This document shows, piece after piece, positions 8,806-17,855 of a stretch of 64,000 nucleotides of DNA; the stretch's first letter is position 1; each line of letters starts with the position of its first letter. A program made the translations under genes and the position numbers. Source of the stretch: Akkermansia biwaensis (GTDB lineage Bacteria; Verrucomicrobiota; Verrucomicrobiia; Verrucomicrobiales; Akkermansiaceae). Under the pieces are notes generated by a model that searched no databases, was not told the origin of the DNA, and worked only from the letters and a program-made list of their open reading frames with translations. The stretch spans positions 2,914,001 to 2,978,000 of the forward strand of contig NZ_AP025943.1 of assembly GCF_026072915.1 (NCBI RefSeq). The letters are read 5' to 3'.

Positions 8806-8833
8806 TTTGGTCTTTGATCTTTTGTCTTCCGTA
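8806..8833. repeat. 7-bp tandem repeats, complementary array
   Basis: Heptamers TTTGGTC, TTTGATC, TTTTGTC, TTCCGTA form the inverted partner of the array at 8735-8769, lying 37 bp away and 15 bp beyond the ruvC stop. Confidence 0.65.
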
Positions 8834-8848
8834 TTTGAGACCTCGACC

Positions 8849-9352
8849 TCAAATATATTTCCGCTCTATCATGTGGGCCTTCAAGGGGTCCGCGGCAAAG
8901 AGGTGGGTGAGGCCGATGGCCAGGGCATCCGCGGCATCGGATTCCGGCGTTTCCCGGAGTTCCAGCAGGGCGCGTACCATGAAGGCGACTTGCGCCTTTT
9001 GCGCCCCGCCCCGCCCCACGACGGAGAGTTTGACGCTTTTGGGGGAGTATTCCATGATGCGTAGTCCGGCTTCCGCCGCGGCAATGACCACGGCCGCCTT
9101 GGCCGCTCCCATCGTGATGGCGGTCTGGTGGGACTGGACGTAGATGATGCGTTCCACCGCCATTTCATCCGGCTCCCATTTGTCAATGAGGTTGCCCAGA
9201 TGCTGCTTGATGGCCAGCAGGCAGCCGGACTGGGACACGGTCCGGGGAATGGACAGCGTGCCGTAGTCCAGGGCATGCGCCCGTCGGTGGTCGCCTTCCA
9301 CCACGGCGTATCCCGTATTGCGGATGGCTGGGTCTATGGCAAGAATACGCAT
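8849..9352 (-). CDS. ruvC: Crossover junction endodeoxyribonuclease RuvC
   Basis: 167 residues, the normal length. RuvC is the dimeric nuclease that cuts Holliday junctions symmetrically together with RuvAB in recombinational repair. The four acidic catalytic positions are present: D7 in MRILAID, E67 in MAVERII, and D139 and D142 in ESDAADALAIGLTH. It starts at ATG 9352. The helicase gene upstream on the same strand ends 36 bases before this start, so the two could be co-transcribed. It converges with the secreted protein gene at 8203-8724. Confidence 0.95.
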   Translation of the reverse strand: MRILAIDPAIRNTGYAVVEGDHRRAHALDYGTLSIPRTVSQSGCLLAIKQHLGNLIDKWEPDEMAVERIIYVQSHQTAITMGAAKAAVVIAAAEAGLRIMEYSPKSVKLSVVGRGGAQKAQVAFMVRALLELRETPESDAADALAIGLTHLFAADPLKAHMIERKYI

Positions 9353-9388
9353 GGGACAGGGTTCCTTCCCCGCCGTTCCTTGTGATTC

Positions 9389-10591
9389 CTAGCGCCTGCG
9401 GCGCTTGGGAGCCGCGTGCTTGGGCTTGCGGACGGAGCGCACGGGCTCGTCTTCCAGAAGGGCGGAGTAAGTGTAGTTGAAGCCTTCCAGCTTTTTGCGG
9501 GCAATGGGCTTGCCGATGAAGTTTTCCACGGCGGCGGCAAAGTCCACTTCATCCGCCGTCATGATCGTGAAGGCGTCCCCCGTGGCTTCGGCACGGCCCG
9601 TACGGCCGATGCGGTGTACGTAGTCTTCCGCGTTTTCCGGAACGCGGTAGTTGATGACGTGGGTAACGCCGCTGATGTCAATCCCGCGCGCGGCCACGTC
9701 CGTAGCCACCAGAATTTCGTATTTGCCGGCCTTGAATCCCTTGAGCGCCTCCATGCGTTCCTTTTGAGGAATATCGGAGTGCATGACTGCCACTTCGCCG
9801 CGGTAGCCGTGCTGCTTGAGCATGCCGCACACGGCGTCCGCCTCCTTGCGGGTGCGGGTGAAGATCATGACGGAGTGGAAGTCCGTTCCCTTGAGCAGGG
9901 CCAGCAGCAGTTCGTCGCGCTGGTCCAGGGCCACCGGATAGATGGCGTGGTTGATGGTGGCGGCCACTTCCCGGCGGGCGATGGTCACTTCCGCGGGGTC
10001 CGTCAGGCACCATTTGGCAAATCCGGCAATGACCGGAGGCATGGTGGCGGAGAAGAAGAGCGTCTGCCTGCCCTCCCACGGGCACAGGTTGACGATTTTA
10101 CGGACGATGGGCAGGAAGCCCATGTCCAGCATGCGGTCCACTTCATCCAGCACCAGCGCCTTGATCTCTCCGAAGCGCATCGTGCCGCGGTAGAAGTGGT
10201 CCACCAGGCGGCCGGGCGTGGCGACGACGATGTCCGCGCCCTTGTTCAGCTCTTCCGTCTGCTTGCCGTAGCCCAGGCCGCCGTACAACAGGGCCACTTT
10301 CAGCCCGGTGAATTCGCCGTATTCGGCAAAGGCTTCCGCCACCTGGTCCGCCAGCTCGCGGGTGGGTTCCAGCACCAGTATCTGGGGCTTGCCCATCGGC
10401 TGTATTTTGGTCAGCAGCGGCAGGGCGAAGGCCGCGGTCTTGCCCGTTCCCGTCTGGGACGCTCCGATCAGGTCCCTGCCCTCCAGGATGATGGGGATGG
10501 CCTGCTCCTGAATGGGGGTGGGATGTTCATAACCGCATTTTTCCACCGCCTTCAAGACGGGTTCCGATAGGCCTAATTCTGAAAATAACAT
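9389..10591 (-). CDS. DEAD-box-family RNA helicase with DEVD motif II
   Basis: 400 residues covering both RecA-like domains with a short basic C-terminal tail (KPKHAAPKRRRR). Visible motifs: Q motif (PTPIQEQAIP, about 25-34), motif I (ASQTGTGKT, 44-52), PTREL (77-81), motif II DEVD at 149-152, SAT (181-183) and HRIGRTGR near residue 320. The layout matches the RhlE/RhlB group, which remodels ribosomal and messenger RNA. Motif II has Val in place of the usual Ala, a mild departure. The basic tail probably binds RNA. It sits upstream of ruvC on the same strand. Confidence 0.93.
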   Translation of the reverse strand: MLFSELGLSEPVLKAVEKCGYEHPTPIQEQAIPIILEGRDLIGASQTGTGKTAAFALPLLTKIQPMGKPQILVLEPTRELADQVAEAFAEYGEFTGLKVALLYGGLGYGKQTEELNKGADIVVATPGRLVDHFYRGTMRFGEIKALVLDEVDRMLDMGFLPIVRKIVNLCPWEGRQTLFFSATMPPVIAGFAKWCLTDPAEVTIARREVAATINHAIYPVALDQRDELLLALLKGTDFHSVMIFTRTRKEADAVCGMLKQHGYRGEVAVMHSDIPQKERMEALKGFKAGKYEILVATDVAARGIDISGVTHVINYRVPENAEDYVHRIGRTGRAEATGDAFTIMTADEVDFAAAVENFIGKPIARKKLEGFNYTYSALLEDEPVRSVRKPKHAAPKRRRR

Positions 10592-10655
10592 TGATTTTGT
10601 ATGTTTGATAAACGCAAGACCCCCAACGCGGCGCCGGACGGCGAGGCAGGCGGGG

Positions 10656-11285
10656 TCAGGAAATAAACGGATTGGTCAGCAATTCGTTTTTCACGGTGGT
10701 GTACGGTCCGTGGCCCGGGAAGATCATGGTGGTGGCCGGCTGGTTGAGCACTTTTGTTTCTATGCCCTTCTTCAGCAGGCGCAGATTGCCGCCGGGAAGG
10801 TCCGTCCTGCCGATGGAACCGGCAAAGATGACGTCCCCGGTGAACATGATCCCCTCGTCCGGAAGATCGTACACGATGCTGTCCGCAGAATGGCCGGGCA
10901 CCTGGTGCAGGTGCCAGAGCAAACCGCCCCAGTTGGCCGTATGGATGTCGGACGTGAGCACTTCATCCACCACGAAGGGCTGGACGTTGAGGGGGAGCCC
11001 CCACGCGTCGCGGGCCATTTTTTCAAGTGTCAGGTTCTCATTGTACGGCTGGCCGGCATGAATGCGGCAGTCGAAAATCTGGCGCATCCGGCAGGCATCC
11101 TCCACATGGTCAAAGTGCTGATGGGTAATCAGCAAGTCCGTGATGATGATATCGGGTTTTTTGGAGTAAATCCAATCCGCGAATCCGGAGGGAGCGTCCA
11201 CCGCCACGTAAGTGTTATCCTTTGTCTTGAAAAGATAACCATTACAGGAAGCTACTCCGCCCGTATAAACACGAATCCGATCCAT
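10656..11285 (-). CDS. Metallo-beta-lactamase-fold hydrolase, glyoxalase II-like
   Basis: About 209 residues from the ATG at 11285 (MDRIRVYTGG). An upstream TTG at 11342 extends the frame but adds no family-like sequence. Metal ligands are visible: the THQHFDH motif (TxHxDH), the His in VPGHSADS, the Asp in FTGDVIFAGSIGRTDLPGG and the His in FPGHGP. The GDVIF...GRTDLPGG pattern is characteristic of small glyoxalase II-like enzymes, which hydrolyse thioesters such as S-lactoylglutathione. The actual substrate is unknown. It lies between pyrC and the helicase gene on the same strand. Confidence 0.88.
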   Translation of the reverse strand: MDRIRVYTGGVASCNGYLFKTKDNTYVAVDAPSGFADWIYSKKPDIIITDLLITHQHFDHVEDACRMRQIFDCRIHAGQPYNENLTLEKMARDAWGLPLNVQPFVVDEVLTSDIHTANWGGLLWHLHQVPGHSADSIVYDLPDEGIMFTGDVIFAGSIGRTDLPGGNLRLLKKGIETKVLNQPATTMIFPGHGPYTTVKNELLTNPFIS

Positions 11286-11348
11286 GGGGAGGGATTGTAA
11301 TGGAATCGGCGTGAATATCCAGTACAAAGACAGGACATGCAACCCGCT

Positions 11349-12374
11349 TTATGTCATTTTTGTAAAGCCGCTCTGCATCAGGCTCCACGGGATGACGCAC
11401 CCGGCTTCCATGGGCACCACCTTCTGCCCGTATCCTTCATAAGCGTCCGGCACCAGCATTTCCCGCCTTTCCAGGCGCACCGTCTTGGCGGGCGGCGTGA
11501 GTCCGTACAGCGCGCACGCGTGGCCGGAAACAAATCCCTGCAGGCGGTCCAGCGCATCGTGTTCTTCAAACAGGGCGGCCAGGCGCGGCAGGGCGATGGG
11601 CGCGGTAAACACGCCGGCGGCGCAGCCGCAGGCTTCCTTGGCATGGACGGGATGAGGCGCCGAGTCACTGCCGAACATGAGGCGGGGATGGCCGGACAGG
11701 GCGGCTTTCAGCAGCGCTTCCCGGTCTTCCGGCCTTTTCGCGATGGGCTTGCAGAACAGGTGGGGGCGCAGCATGCCGCCCGCCACGTCGTCCAGCGTGA
11801 TGAGGAGATGCTGAAGGGTGACGGTGGCCGCCAGGTTTTCAAATTCGTCCAGCAGCCGGACGGCGGCGGCCGTGGTGATATGCTCCATGCAAATAGTCAG
11901 CCGGGGAAATTGTTCCGCAAGATTCCGGTAGATGTCCAGGAATTCCGCTTCCCGGTCCATCACGAATCCGTGGGTTTCACCGTGTACCAGCAGGGGAATG
12001 CCCATTTCCTGCATCATGGCCATGGTGGCTTCCGCGTCCTTCATGGCCTTCACGCCGCCTTCGCTGTTCGTGGTGGCCCCCGCCGGATAAAGCTTGATTC
12101 CGAAGACCAGGTCCCTGAGCCGCTCCAGCTCCTTTTCCGTGTAGGAGCGGAAGAACGCCGTCATGTAAGGCTTGAATACATCGCCGCCGCAGGCGTCCAT
12201 AATGCGGCCGCGGTAGGCCTGCACCGCCTCCGCATCCGCCACGGGGGGAACCAGGTTGGGCATGACGACCGCCCCGGCGAAAGAGGCTGAACTCAGCGGG
12301 GCGACCAGTTTCAGCATGTCGCCGTCCCTCAAGTGAAGATGCATGTCCAGCGGAGAGTGCAGTTCCAGAATCAT
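11349..12374 (-). CDS. pyrC: Dihydroorotase, PyrC (class II) type
   Basis: 341 residues from ATG 12374 ([18 protein letters not shown]), close to the 348 of E. coli PyrC; an ATG at 12413 would add 13 residues. The enzyme closes carbamoyl-aspartate to dihydroorotate in pyrimidine synthesis. Metal-site motifs are present: DMHLHLRDG (two His), [17 protein letters not shown] (the Lys that becomes carboxylated), VHGETH, MEHITT and FGSDSAPHP (catalytic Asp). The start matches the position expected for the first beta strand. The hydrolase gene follows 63 bases downstream. Confidence 0.93.
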   Translation of the reverse strand: MILELHSPLDMHLHLRDGDMLKLVAPLSSASFAGAVVMPNLVPPVADAEAVQAYRGRIMDACGGDVFKPYMTAFFRSYTEKELERLRDLVFGIKLYPAGATTNSEGGVKAMKDAEATMAMMQEMGIPLLVHGETHGFVMDREAEFLDIYRNLAEQFPRLTICMEHITTAAAVRLLDEFENLAATVTLQHLLITLDDVAGGMLRPHLFCKPIAKRPEDREALLKAALSGHPRLMFGSDSAPHPVHAKEACGCAAGVFTAPIALPRLAALFEEHDALDRLQGFVSGHACALYGLTPPAKTVRLERREMLVPDAYEGYGQKVVPMEAGCVIPWSLMQSGFTKMT

Positions 12375-12563
12375 GGGGGCATCATGCCGGAAGCAACTCT
12401 CGAAATCAAGCATGGTCCCCCGCCCGCGGGAAGGAAGCGGCAGGAAACGGTATTTCCGCAGAGAAATTCAGGAACGGCCGGTACCTTTCCTTTCCCATAA
12501 AATCAGGAGCAGCTGTCGCAGGAGCACTCCATACCGAACATGCCGAAACGCGGCAGCCGGGCA

Positions 12564-12586
12564 CAAAAAAACCGCCCGGAGGCGGT
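12564..12586 (-). terminator. Intrinsic terminator after tRNA-Asp
   Basis: Stem ACCGCC/GGCGGT with loop CGGA at 12571-12586. On the minus strand it is followed by seven T (12570-12564). It lies 18 bases beyond the tRNA 3' end. Confidence 0.85.
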
Positions 12587-12604
12587 TGTTTCTGCAAGGC
12601 AAGG

Positions 12605-12682
12605 TGGCGAAGCGGACGGGGCTCGAACCCGCGACCTCCAGCGTGACAGGCTGGCGCTCTAACCGAACTGAGCTACCGCTCC
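12605..12682 (-). tRNA. tRNA-Asp: tRNA-Asp (anticodon GTC)
   Basis: On the minus strand the sequence folds as a cloverleaf. The acceptor stem is GGAGCGG/CCGCTTC, with discriminator G and encoded CCA at 12607-12605. The D arm is GCTC...GAGC. The anticodon stem is CCAGC/GCTGG with loop CTGTCAC, giving GTC. The T arm is GCGGGTTCGAGCCCCGT. G73 is the usual aspartate identity base. A terminator follows. Confidence 0.95.
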
Positions 12683-12811
12683 ATAACCTTGACTGCCGTC
12701 CCCTGCCTTGCGGCGAGGACGTGAGGTTTATATACGCCCGAAAAGATTCTGACAAGAAAAAAGTTTATTTTTGCAACCGGAAACGGACGCCGGTGTTTAT
12801 CATTAAAGATA

Positions 12812-12848
12812 TTATCGTTTTAACTCTCTATTTATTTCAAAACGATAA
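12812..12848. promoter_or_regulatory. Perfect 10-bp inverted repeat upstream of the MarR gene
   Basis: TTATCGTTTT (12812-12821) and AAAACGATAA (12839-12848) are exact reverse complements separated by 17 bases, ending 63 bases before the MarR ATG and just upstream of a promoter-like element. MarR proteins usually bind inverted repeats in their own promoter region, so this is a candidate operator. The spacing is longer than most MarR sites. Confidence 0.45.
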
Positions 12849-12875
12849 CAACTTCCCTGCATTATTTATTTTAGT

Positions 12876-12904
12876 TTGACAACTATTCACACCATTTGAC
12901 ATAA
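12876..12904 (+). promoter_or_regulatory. Putative promoter of the MarR-RND operon
   Basis: TTGACA (12876-12881) and ACATAA (12899-12904) with 17-bp spacing. The ATG at 12912 would lie at or next to the transcription start, so the regulator mRNA may be leaderless; no Shine-Dalgarno site is visible. Confidence 0.45.
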
Positions 12905-12911
12905 CATCCGC

Positions 12912-13382
12912 ATGATCCAACCTGCCGTAGATATTACCACCTCCGTCCACAAGTTTGAAACCATTCTCTACCAGTTTAAACGGGATAACCTGAATGAAGT
13001 GGACGAGAACCACTACCAGAAAATCATGGCGCTCTCCGTCCGCCAGATGAACGCTCTTGGCGCCCTCAACAGGCTGATGACCAACCGCCATGAGGGCATT
13101 CCTCTGAAGACGCTGGCCCACCACCTCCGCATGAGCGTCCCCTCCACGTCCCTGCTGGTGGACAGCATGGTGAAGAAGGGTCTGTTTGACCGCAAAGAGA
13201 ACCCGCGAGACAGGCGTTCCCTCTGCATCCGCCTTTCCGAGGAGGGAGAATCCAGATTCCAAATGCTTTACAACGGCATGAAGAAGCGTCTGGATTCCCT
13301 GTTCGGCATCCTTTCCGAGCAGGACCAGGAAGATTTCTGCCGCATTGTGGACACCCTTTACAACCACGTCTATACCAAATAA
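12912..13382 (+). CDS. MarR-family transcriptional regulator
   Basis: 156 residues. The winged-helix DNA-binding region spans about residues 45-110: helix-turn-helix in LKTLAHHLRMSVPSTSLLVD, then the wing signature RKENPRDRRSLCIRLSEEG. The flanking N- and C-terminal helices would form the dimer interface. MarR proteins repress efflux genes and release DNA on binding a phenolic or other small ligand. It lies 6 bases before the membrane fusion protein gene, so it very probably controls the RND pump operon and itself. The ligand is unknown. Confidence 0.9.
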   Translation: MIQPAVDITTSVHKFETILYQFKRDNLNEVDENHYQKIMALSVRQMNALGALNRLMTNRHEGIPLKTLAHHLRMSVPSTSLLVDSMVKKGLFDRKENPRDRRSLCIRLSEEGESRFQMLYNGMKKRLDSLFGILSEQDQEDFCRIVDTLYNHVYTK

Positions 13383-13388
13383 TACCAT

Positions 13389-14522
13389 ATGAACATACAT
13401 ACTCATGAACGGAAGATTCCGCTCCGCCTGCTGGCCGGTTCCGGCCTGCTTTTCAGCCTCATGATGCCGGGCTACTCCCAGGGAATGCCGGGGGCCCCCG
13501 CCAAGCCCAGCACCGTGCTCGTCCAGAAGGCCAGCACGATCGACAGCGCAGTAAACAAGAAGTACATAGGCCAGGTGGAATCCATCGACCGCGTCACCGT
13601 GCAGCCCCGCGTTTCCGGCAACATTGTGGCCACCAGGTTCCGGGAAGGGAACGTGGTCAGACAGGGCGACCTCCTTTTTGAAATAGAAGACACGCGCTAC
13701 AAGGCTGCCGTGGAGGAGGCGGAAGCCAAGAAGGCGCAGCTGGAAGCCAAGCTTCTCTATGCCAGGAACAGCTTTGAACGCTACAACAAGCTGCTCGCCT
13801 CCAAATCCGTCTCCATGGACACGGTGGAAAACGCCAAAAGCACCATGCACGCGCTGGAAGCGGAAATACAGTCCGCGGACGCCTCCATCATCGTGGCGAA
13901 GGATGATCTGAATTATACCAGAATCACGGCCCCCATCACGGGCCGCACCGGGAGGGTCACGTTTTCCACGGGCAACTACATCACCCCCACTTCCGGCTCC
14001 CTGGTGACCATCACGGGCATTGAAGAGGTGTATGTAAAGTTTCCCATCAGCGAACGCGACTTCCTTTCCCTGTTCGGCACCCAGGACAACATGAAGAAGG
14101 AGGCCGTCGTCACCCTGACCCTGGCCAACGGCAAGGCTTACGCCCATCCGGGCAAGGTGTTCATGACGGACAACACCGTCCAGACCACCACGGACACGCT
14201 GAACGTCTGGGCCAAATTCCCCAACCAGGAGGACGTGCTGACGCCCGGCGGCGTGGTGACCGTCAATCTCTCCAAGAAAAATGTGGACCGCTTCCCGGCC
14301 GCAAACATCTCCTCCGTCATGCATGACGCCTACAAGAGCTATGTTTACGTCGTGAACGACCAGGGCGTGGTGGAACGCCGGGACGTCACGCTGGGCAACA
14401 CGGTCAACAACGAGCAATGTTTCAGCTCCGGCGTCAAGGAAGGGGAAGTCATCGTCATCGACGGCATGCACAAGGTGCGTCCAGGCGCCAAGGTGAACCC
14501 CGTATATTCCACTCAAAACTGA
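13389..14522 (+). CDS. RND efflux periplasmic adaptor (membrane fusion protein)
   Basis: 377 residues of the AcrA/MexA type, which connects an inner-membrane RND pump to an outer-membrane channel. There is an N-terminal signal segment (RLLAGSGLLFSLMMPGYSQG), then a first beta-barrel/lipoyl half (VQPRVSGNIVATRFREGNVV), a helical hairpin (about 95-155), a second lipoyl half (ITAPITGRTGRVTFSTGNYI) and the C-terminal barrel and proximal domains (VIDGMHKVRPGAKVNPVY). There is no clear lipobox Cys. It is followed 7 bases later by the pump gene. No TolC-like channel gene is linked. Confidence 0.93.
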   Translation: MNIHTHERKIPLRLLAGSGLLFSLMMPGYSQGMPGAPAKPSTVLVQKASTIDSAVNKKYIGQVESIDRVTVQPRVSGNIVATRFREGNVVRQGDLLFEIEDTRYKAAVEEAEAKKAQLEAKLLYARNSFERYNKLLASKSVSMDTVENAKSTMHALEAEIQSADASIIVAKDDLNYTRITAPITGRTGRVTFSTGNYITPTSGSLVTITGIEEVYVKFPISERDFLSLFGTQDNMKKEAVVTLTLANGKAYAHPGKVFMTDNTVQTTTDTLNVWAKFPNQEDVLTPGGVVTVNLSKKNVDRFPAANISSVMHDAYKSYVYVVNDQGVVERRDVTLGNTVNNEQCFSSGVKEGEVIVIDGMHKVRPGAKVNPVYSTQN

Positions 14523-14529
14523 TGTTTCC

Positions 14530-17500
14530 ATGATTGCGGACCTGTTTATCAAACGTCCCAAATTCGCCATCGTCATCGCCATCCTGATGGTGCTGGCCGG
14601 GTTGCTTTGCCTGGAAAAGCTGCCCGTGGCGGAATATCCGGAAATCGCCCCCACCAGCATCAACGTGCAGGCCACCTATACGGGGGCCAGCGCCCAGGTG
14701 GTGATGGAGACCCTGGCCTCCCCCATTGAGGAAGAACTCAACGGCCTGGAAAACCTGATCTACTTCTCCTCCAAGTCGGACAACACCGGCGGCTATTCCC
14801 TGTCCCTGACGTTCAAGAGCGGCACGGACTCGGACATCAACATGGTGAACGTCCAGAACGCGCTCAAGCGGGTGGAATACAAGCTGCCCAAGGAAGTGAC
14901 GGACCAGGGCATCAAGATCAGGAAGCGTTCCTCGGACATCCTGGGCTTCTTCGCCTTCCGCTCCACCAACATGAGCTCCTTGGAGCTGAACAACTTCGTC
15001 AAATCCAGGGTGAAGGACGAGATCGCCCGCGTGCCGGGCATTTCCGCCATCAACCTGATGCCGGAAAAAAACTACAGCATGCGCATCTGGCTGGACGCCC
15101 TGCGCATGTCCGCCCTGAACATCACGCCGGATGACGTCTCCAACGCCATCAAGGCGCAGAACGTCCAGGCCGCCGCCGGTTCCATCGGTTCCGAAGGGGA
15201 AAACAACTTCATCCAGTACAAGGTGAACGTCACCGGCCGCCTGAAGACGGTGGAGGAATTCAGCAAGATCATCGTCCGCACGGGCCAGGACGGGCACGTC
15301 ACCCGTCTGGACGACATCGCCAGAATCGAACTGGGCGCGGAAACCTACTCGGGCAGCAGCCGCAACAACGGGGAGGACTCCGTGAACATGGCCGTATACC
15401 GCCTGGACGACGCCAACGCCATGGAAGCCATGACCGGGGTGAAGGACGCCCTGCAGGAGCTTTCCAAGCGCTTCCCTCCCGGCGTTTCCTATGAGGTGAG
15501 CTACGACCCCACGCAGTACATTTCCGCCACCATGGCGGAAATCGTGGAAACACTCATCATCGCCCTCATCCTGGTGGTGGGCATCACCTACCTGTTCCTG
15601 CAGGACTGGCGCGCCACCCTCATTCCGGCCCTGGCCATTCCCGTCTCCCTGATCGGCACATTCGCCATCCTGTACCCGCTGGGTTTCTCCATCAACGTGC
15701 TGACCATGTTCGGCCTGATTCTGGTGATCGGCTCCCTGGTGGACGACGGGATCATCGTGGTGGAAAACACCATGCGCATTCTGGAGACGGAGGACCTGAC
15801 CCCGGAAGAGGCCACCAAAAAGAGCATGCACCAGATTACGGGCGCCATCATCGCCACTACGCTGGTGACGGTGGCCATTTACGTCCCCATCGCCTTCTTC
15901 GGCGGCATGGTGGGCAACATCTACATGCAGTTCTCCGTAACCATGTGCGTGGCTCTCTGCCTTTCCGCCGTAAACTCCCTGACGCTCAGCCCCGCCCTGT
16001 GCGTGTTGCTGCTGAAGAACAGGAAGGAGAAGAAGCAGAAAAGGTTCAGCCTCTTCCGGCCCTTCAACGCCTCCCTGGAATGGGCGCGCCGGAGCTACAT
16101 CAAGTGCGCCGGCGTCATGGTGCGCCGCGCGTGGCTCACCCTGATTCTCCTGGCCGCGGTCTTCGCCGCCAACTGGAAACTGTTTGAAACCGTTCCCAAA
16201 TCCTTCCTGCCCAAGGAAGACAAGGGCACCGTCTTTTGCGACATCCAGCTTGCGCCCGGCGCCACCCTGGGCCGTACGGAACAGGCCCTGCGCAGTGCGG
16301 AACAAAAGCTCATGGGCATCCCCGGCGTGCGCCAGGTCTCCTCCACCTCCGGCTTCAGCTTCATGGGCGGCAACGGAGAAAACCTGGGCATGTGCATCGC
16401 CCAGCTTGATTCCTGGGACAAACGCAAGACTCCGGAACTCTCCGTGGATTCCATTATCCATCAGGCCTCCAACCTGTGCGACGAGATTCCCGCGGCCAAG
16501 GCCACCGTCTTCAGCCCGCCGGCCATCATGGGGCTGGGCCTGACCGGCGGCGTCTCCTTCATGCTCCAGGCCAGCGGGGATGAAACCCCCAAGGATCTGG
16601 AGCGGGAGCTGGAAAAACTGATCGACCAGATTGAAAAACTCCCGGGAGCCCTGTTCCCGCGCAGCTCCTATGAGGCGAACACGCCCCAGCTCTTCCTGAA
16701 CATCGACCGTGAAAAGGCGCAGAGCATGCACGTGCCCGTCAACCGCATTTTCACCACGCTTCAGAGCAAGCTGGCCTCCATGTACATCAATGACTTCAAC
16801 CTCATCGGCTACACGTTCAAGGTGAAAATGCAGTCCGCACCGGAGGACCGCACCACCATCAACGACATCATGAACACCTACATCCAGAACGACCAGGGCC
16901 AGATGGTGCCGCTCAGCTCCGTGGCCACCCTGTCGTACATGGTGGGGCCCCGCCAAATCGCGCGGTTCAACCAGCTCATGTCCGCGGAAGTGACCGTGCA
17001 GACCAGGCCGGGAACCAGCAGCGGGGACCTGATGAACCAGATTGAAGCCATTCCCCTGCCGGAAAACTACTCCATCACCTGGACGGACATGAGCTACCAG
17101 GAGCGCCAGAACGACGGAAAAATCGTCCTGCTGATGGGCCTGGCCCTGCTCTTCGGCTACCTGTTCCTGGTGGCCCAGTATGAAAGCTGGACGGTCCCCG
17201 TCTCCGTGATTGTCTCCGTATCCGTGGCTCTTCTGGGCGCCCTGCTCGGCTTGCTGATCTGCAGCACGCCCCTGAGCATTTACGCCCAGCTCGGGCTGGT
17301 CATGCTCATAGGCCTGGCCGGGAAGAACGCCATCCTGATGGTGGAATTCTCCAAGGCGGAGCGCGAACACGGCGTTCCCATCCAGCAGGCGGCCCTGGAA
17401 GGCGCGCGGCAGCGTTTCCGCGCCGTGATGATGACGGCCATCTCCTTCATCATCGGCGTATTCCCGATGGTGATCGCTTCCGGGGCGGGAGCGGAAAGCC

Positions 17501-17640
17501 GCAAGGCCATCGGCATCACCACCTTCTATGGAATGATCCTGGCCACGATCGTGGGCATTCTATTCATTCCGGCTCTGTACTCCATGTTCCAGCGCTACCG
17601 GGAATGGGTGAAAAACCTGTTCTCCGGCAAGGCCGGCTAA
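14530..17640 (+). CDS. RND multidrug efflux permease, HAE-1/AcrB type
   Basis: 1,036 residues, full length for a proton-driven trimeric drug pump of the inner membrane. TM1 is at the N-terminus (FAIVIAILMVLAGLLCL). TM4 carries the proton-relay Asp pair in GSLVDDGIIVVENTMR, and TM10 carries the Lys in GLAGKNAILMVEFSKAER. Two large periplasmic loops are present (about 30-330 and 560-860). It is translated from an ATG 7 bases after the adaptor stop and ends 23 bases before a strong hairpin terminator. The third component (outer-membrane channel) must be encoded elsewhere. Confidence 0.95.
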   Translation: MIADLFIKRPKFAIVIAILMVLAGLLCLEKLPVAEYPEIAPTSINVQATYTGASAQVVMETLASPIEEELNGLENLIYFSSKSDNTGGYSLSLTFKSGTDSDINMVNVQNALKRVEYKLPKEVTDQGIKIRKRSSDILGFFAFRSTNMSSLELNNFVKSRVKDEIARVPGISAINLMPEKNYSMRIWLDALRMSALNITPDDVSNAIKAQNVQAAAGSIGSEGENNFIQYKVNVTGRLKTVEEFSKIIVRTGQDGHVTRLDDIARIELGAETYSGSSRNNGEDSVNMAVYRLDDANAMEAMTGVKDALQELSKRFPPGVSYEVSYDPTQYISATMAEIVETLIIALILVVGITYLFLQDWRATLIPALAIPVSLIGTFAILYPLGFSINVLTMFGLILVIGSLVDDGIIVVENTMRILETEDLTPEEATKKSMHQITGAIIATTLVTVAIYVPIAFFGGMVGNIYMQFSVTMCVALCLSAVNSLTLSPALCVLLLKNRKEKKQKRFSLFRPFNASLEWARRSYIKCAGVMVRRAWLTLILLAAVFAANWKLFETVPKSFLPKEDKGTVFCDIQLAPGATLGRTEQALRSAEQKLMGIPGVRQVSSTSGFSFMGGNGENLGMCIAQLDSWDKRKTPELSVDSIIHQASNLCDEIPAAKATVFSPPAIMGLGLTGGVSFMLQASGDETPKDLERELEKLIDQIEKLPGALFPRSSYEANTPQLFLNIDREKAQSMHVPVNRIFTTLQSKLASMYINDFNLIGYTFKVKMQSAPEDRTTINDIMNTYIQNDQGQMVPLSSVATLSYMVGPRQIARFNQLMSAEVTVQTRPGTSSGDLMNQIEAIPLPENYSITWTDMSYQERQNDGKIVLLMGLALLFGYLFLVAQYESWTVPVSVIVSVSVALLGALLGLLICSTPLSIYAQLGLVMLIGLAGKNAILMVEFSKAEREHGVPIQQAALEGARQRFRAVMMTAISFIIGVFPMVIASGAGAESRKAIGITTFYGMILATIVGILFIPALYSMFQRYREWVKNLFSGKAG

Positions 17641-17663
17641 TGGGTCTCCGGGATCTCCCATCC

Positions 17664-17695
17664 GGACGGAGCGGCTCATCCGCTCCGTCCTTTTT
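17664..17695 (+). terminator. Intrinsic terminator of the MarR-RND operon
   Basis: Perfect 11-bp stem GGACGGAGCGG/CCGCTCCGTCC (17664-17674 and 17680-17690) with a 5-base loop and TTTTT directly after. Confidence 0.92.
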
Positions 17696-17855
17696 CATTT
17701 CCGGAATTTGTAAATTCCACCATTTTCTTAAAAAGAAATAAAATCTGAAAATCTGCGTGTGACGCAAAAAAACCCCGGCTTTTCCTGCTCCCGAAAAAAG
17801 GCGCTGGTCTTTTTATCTTGCACGCCAGTTTGGTCCCATGATAATGCCCCGTACT

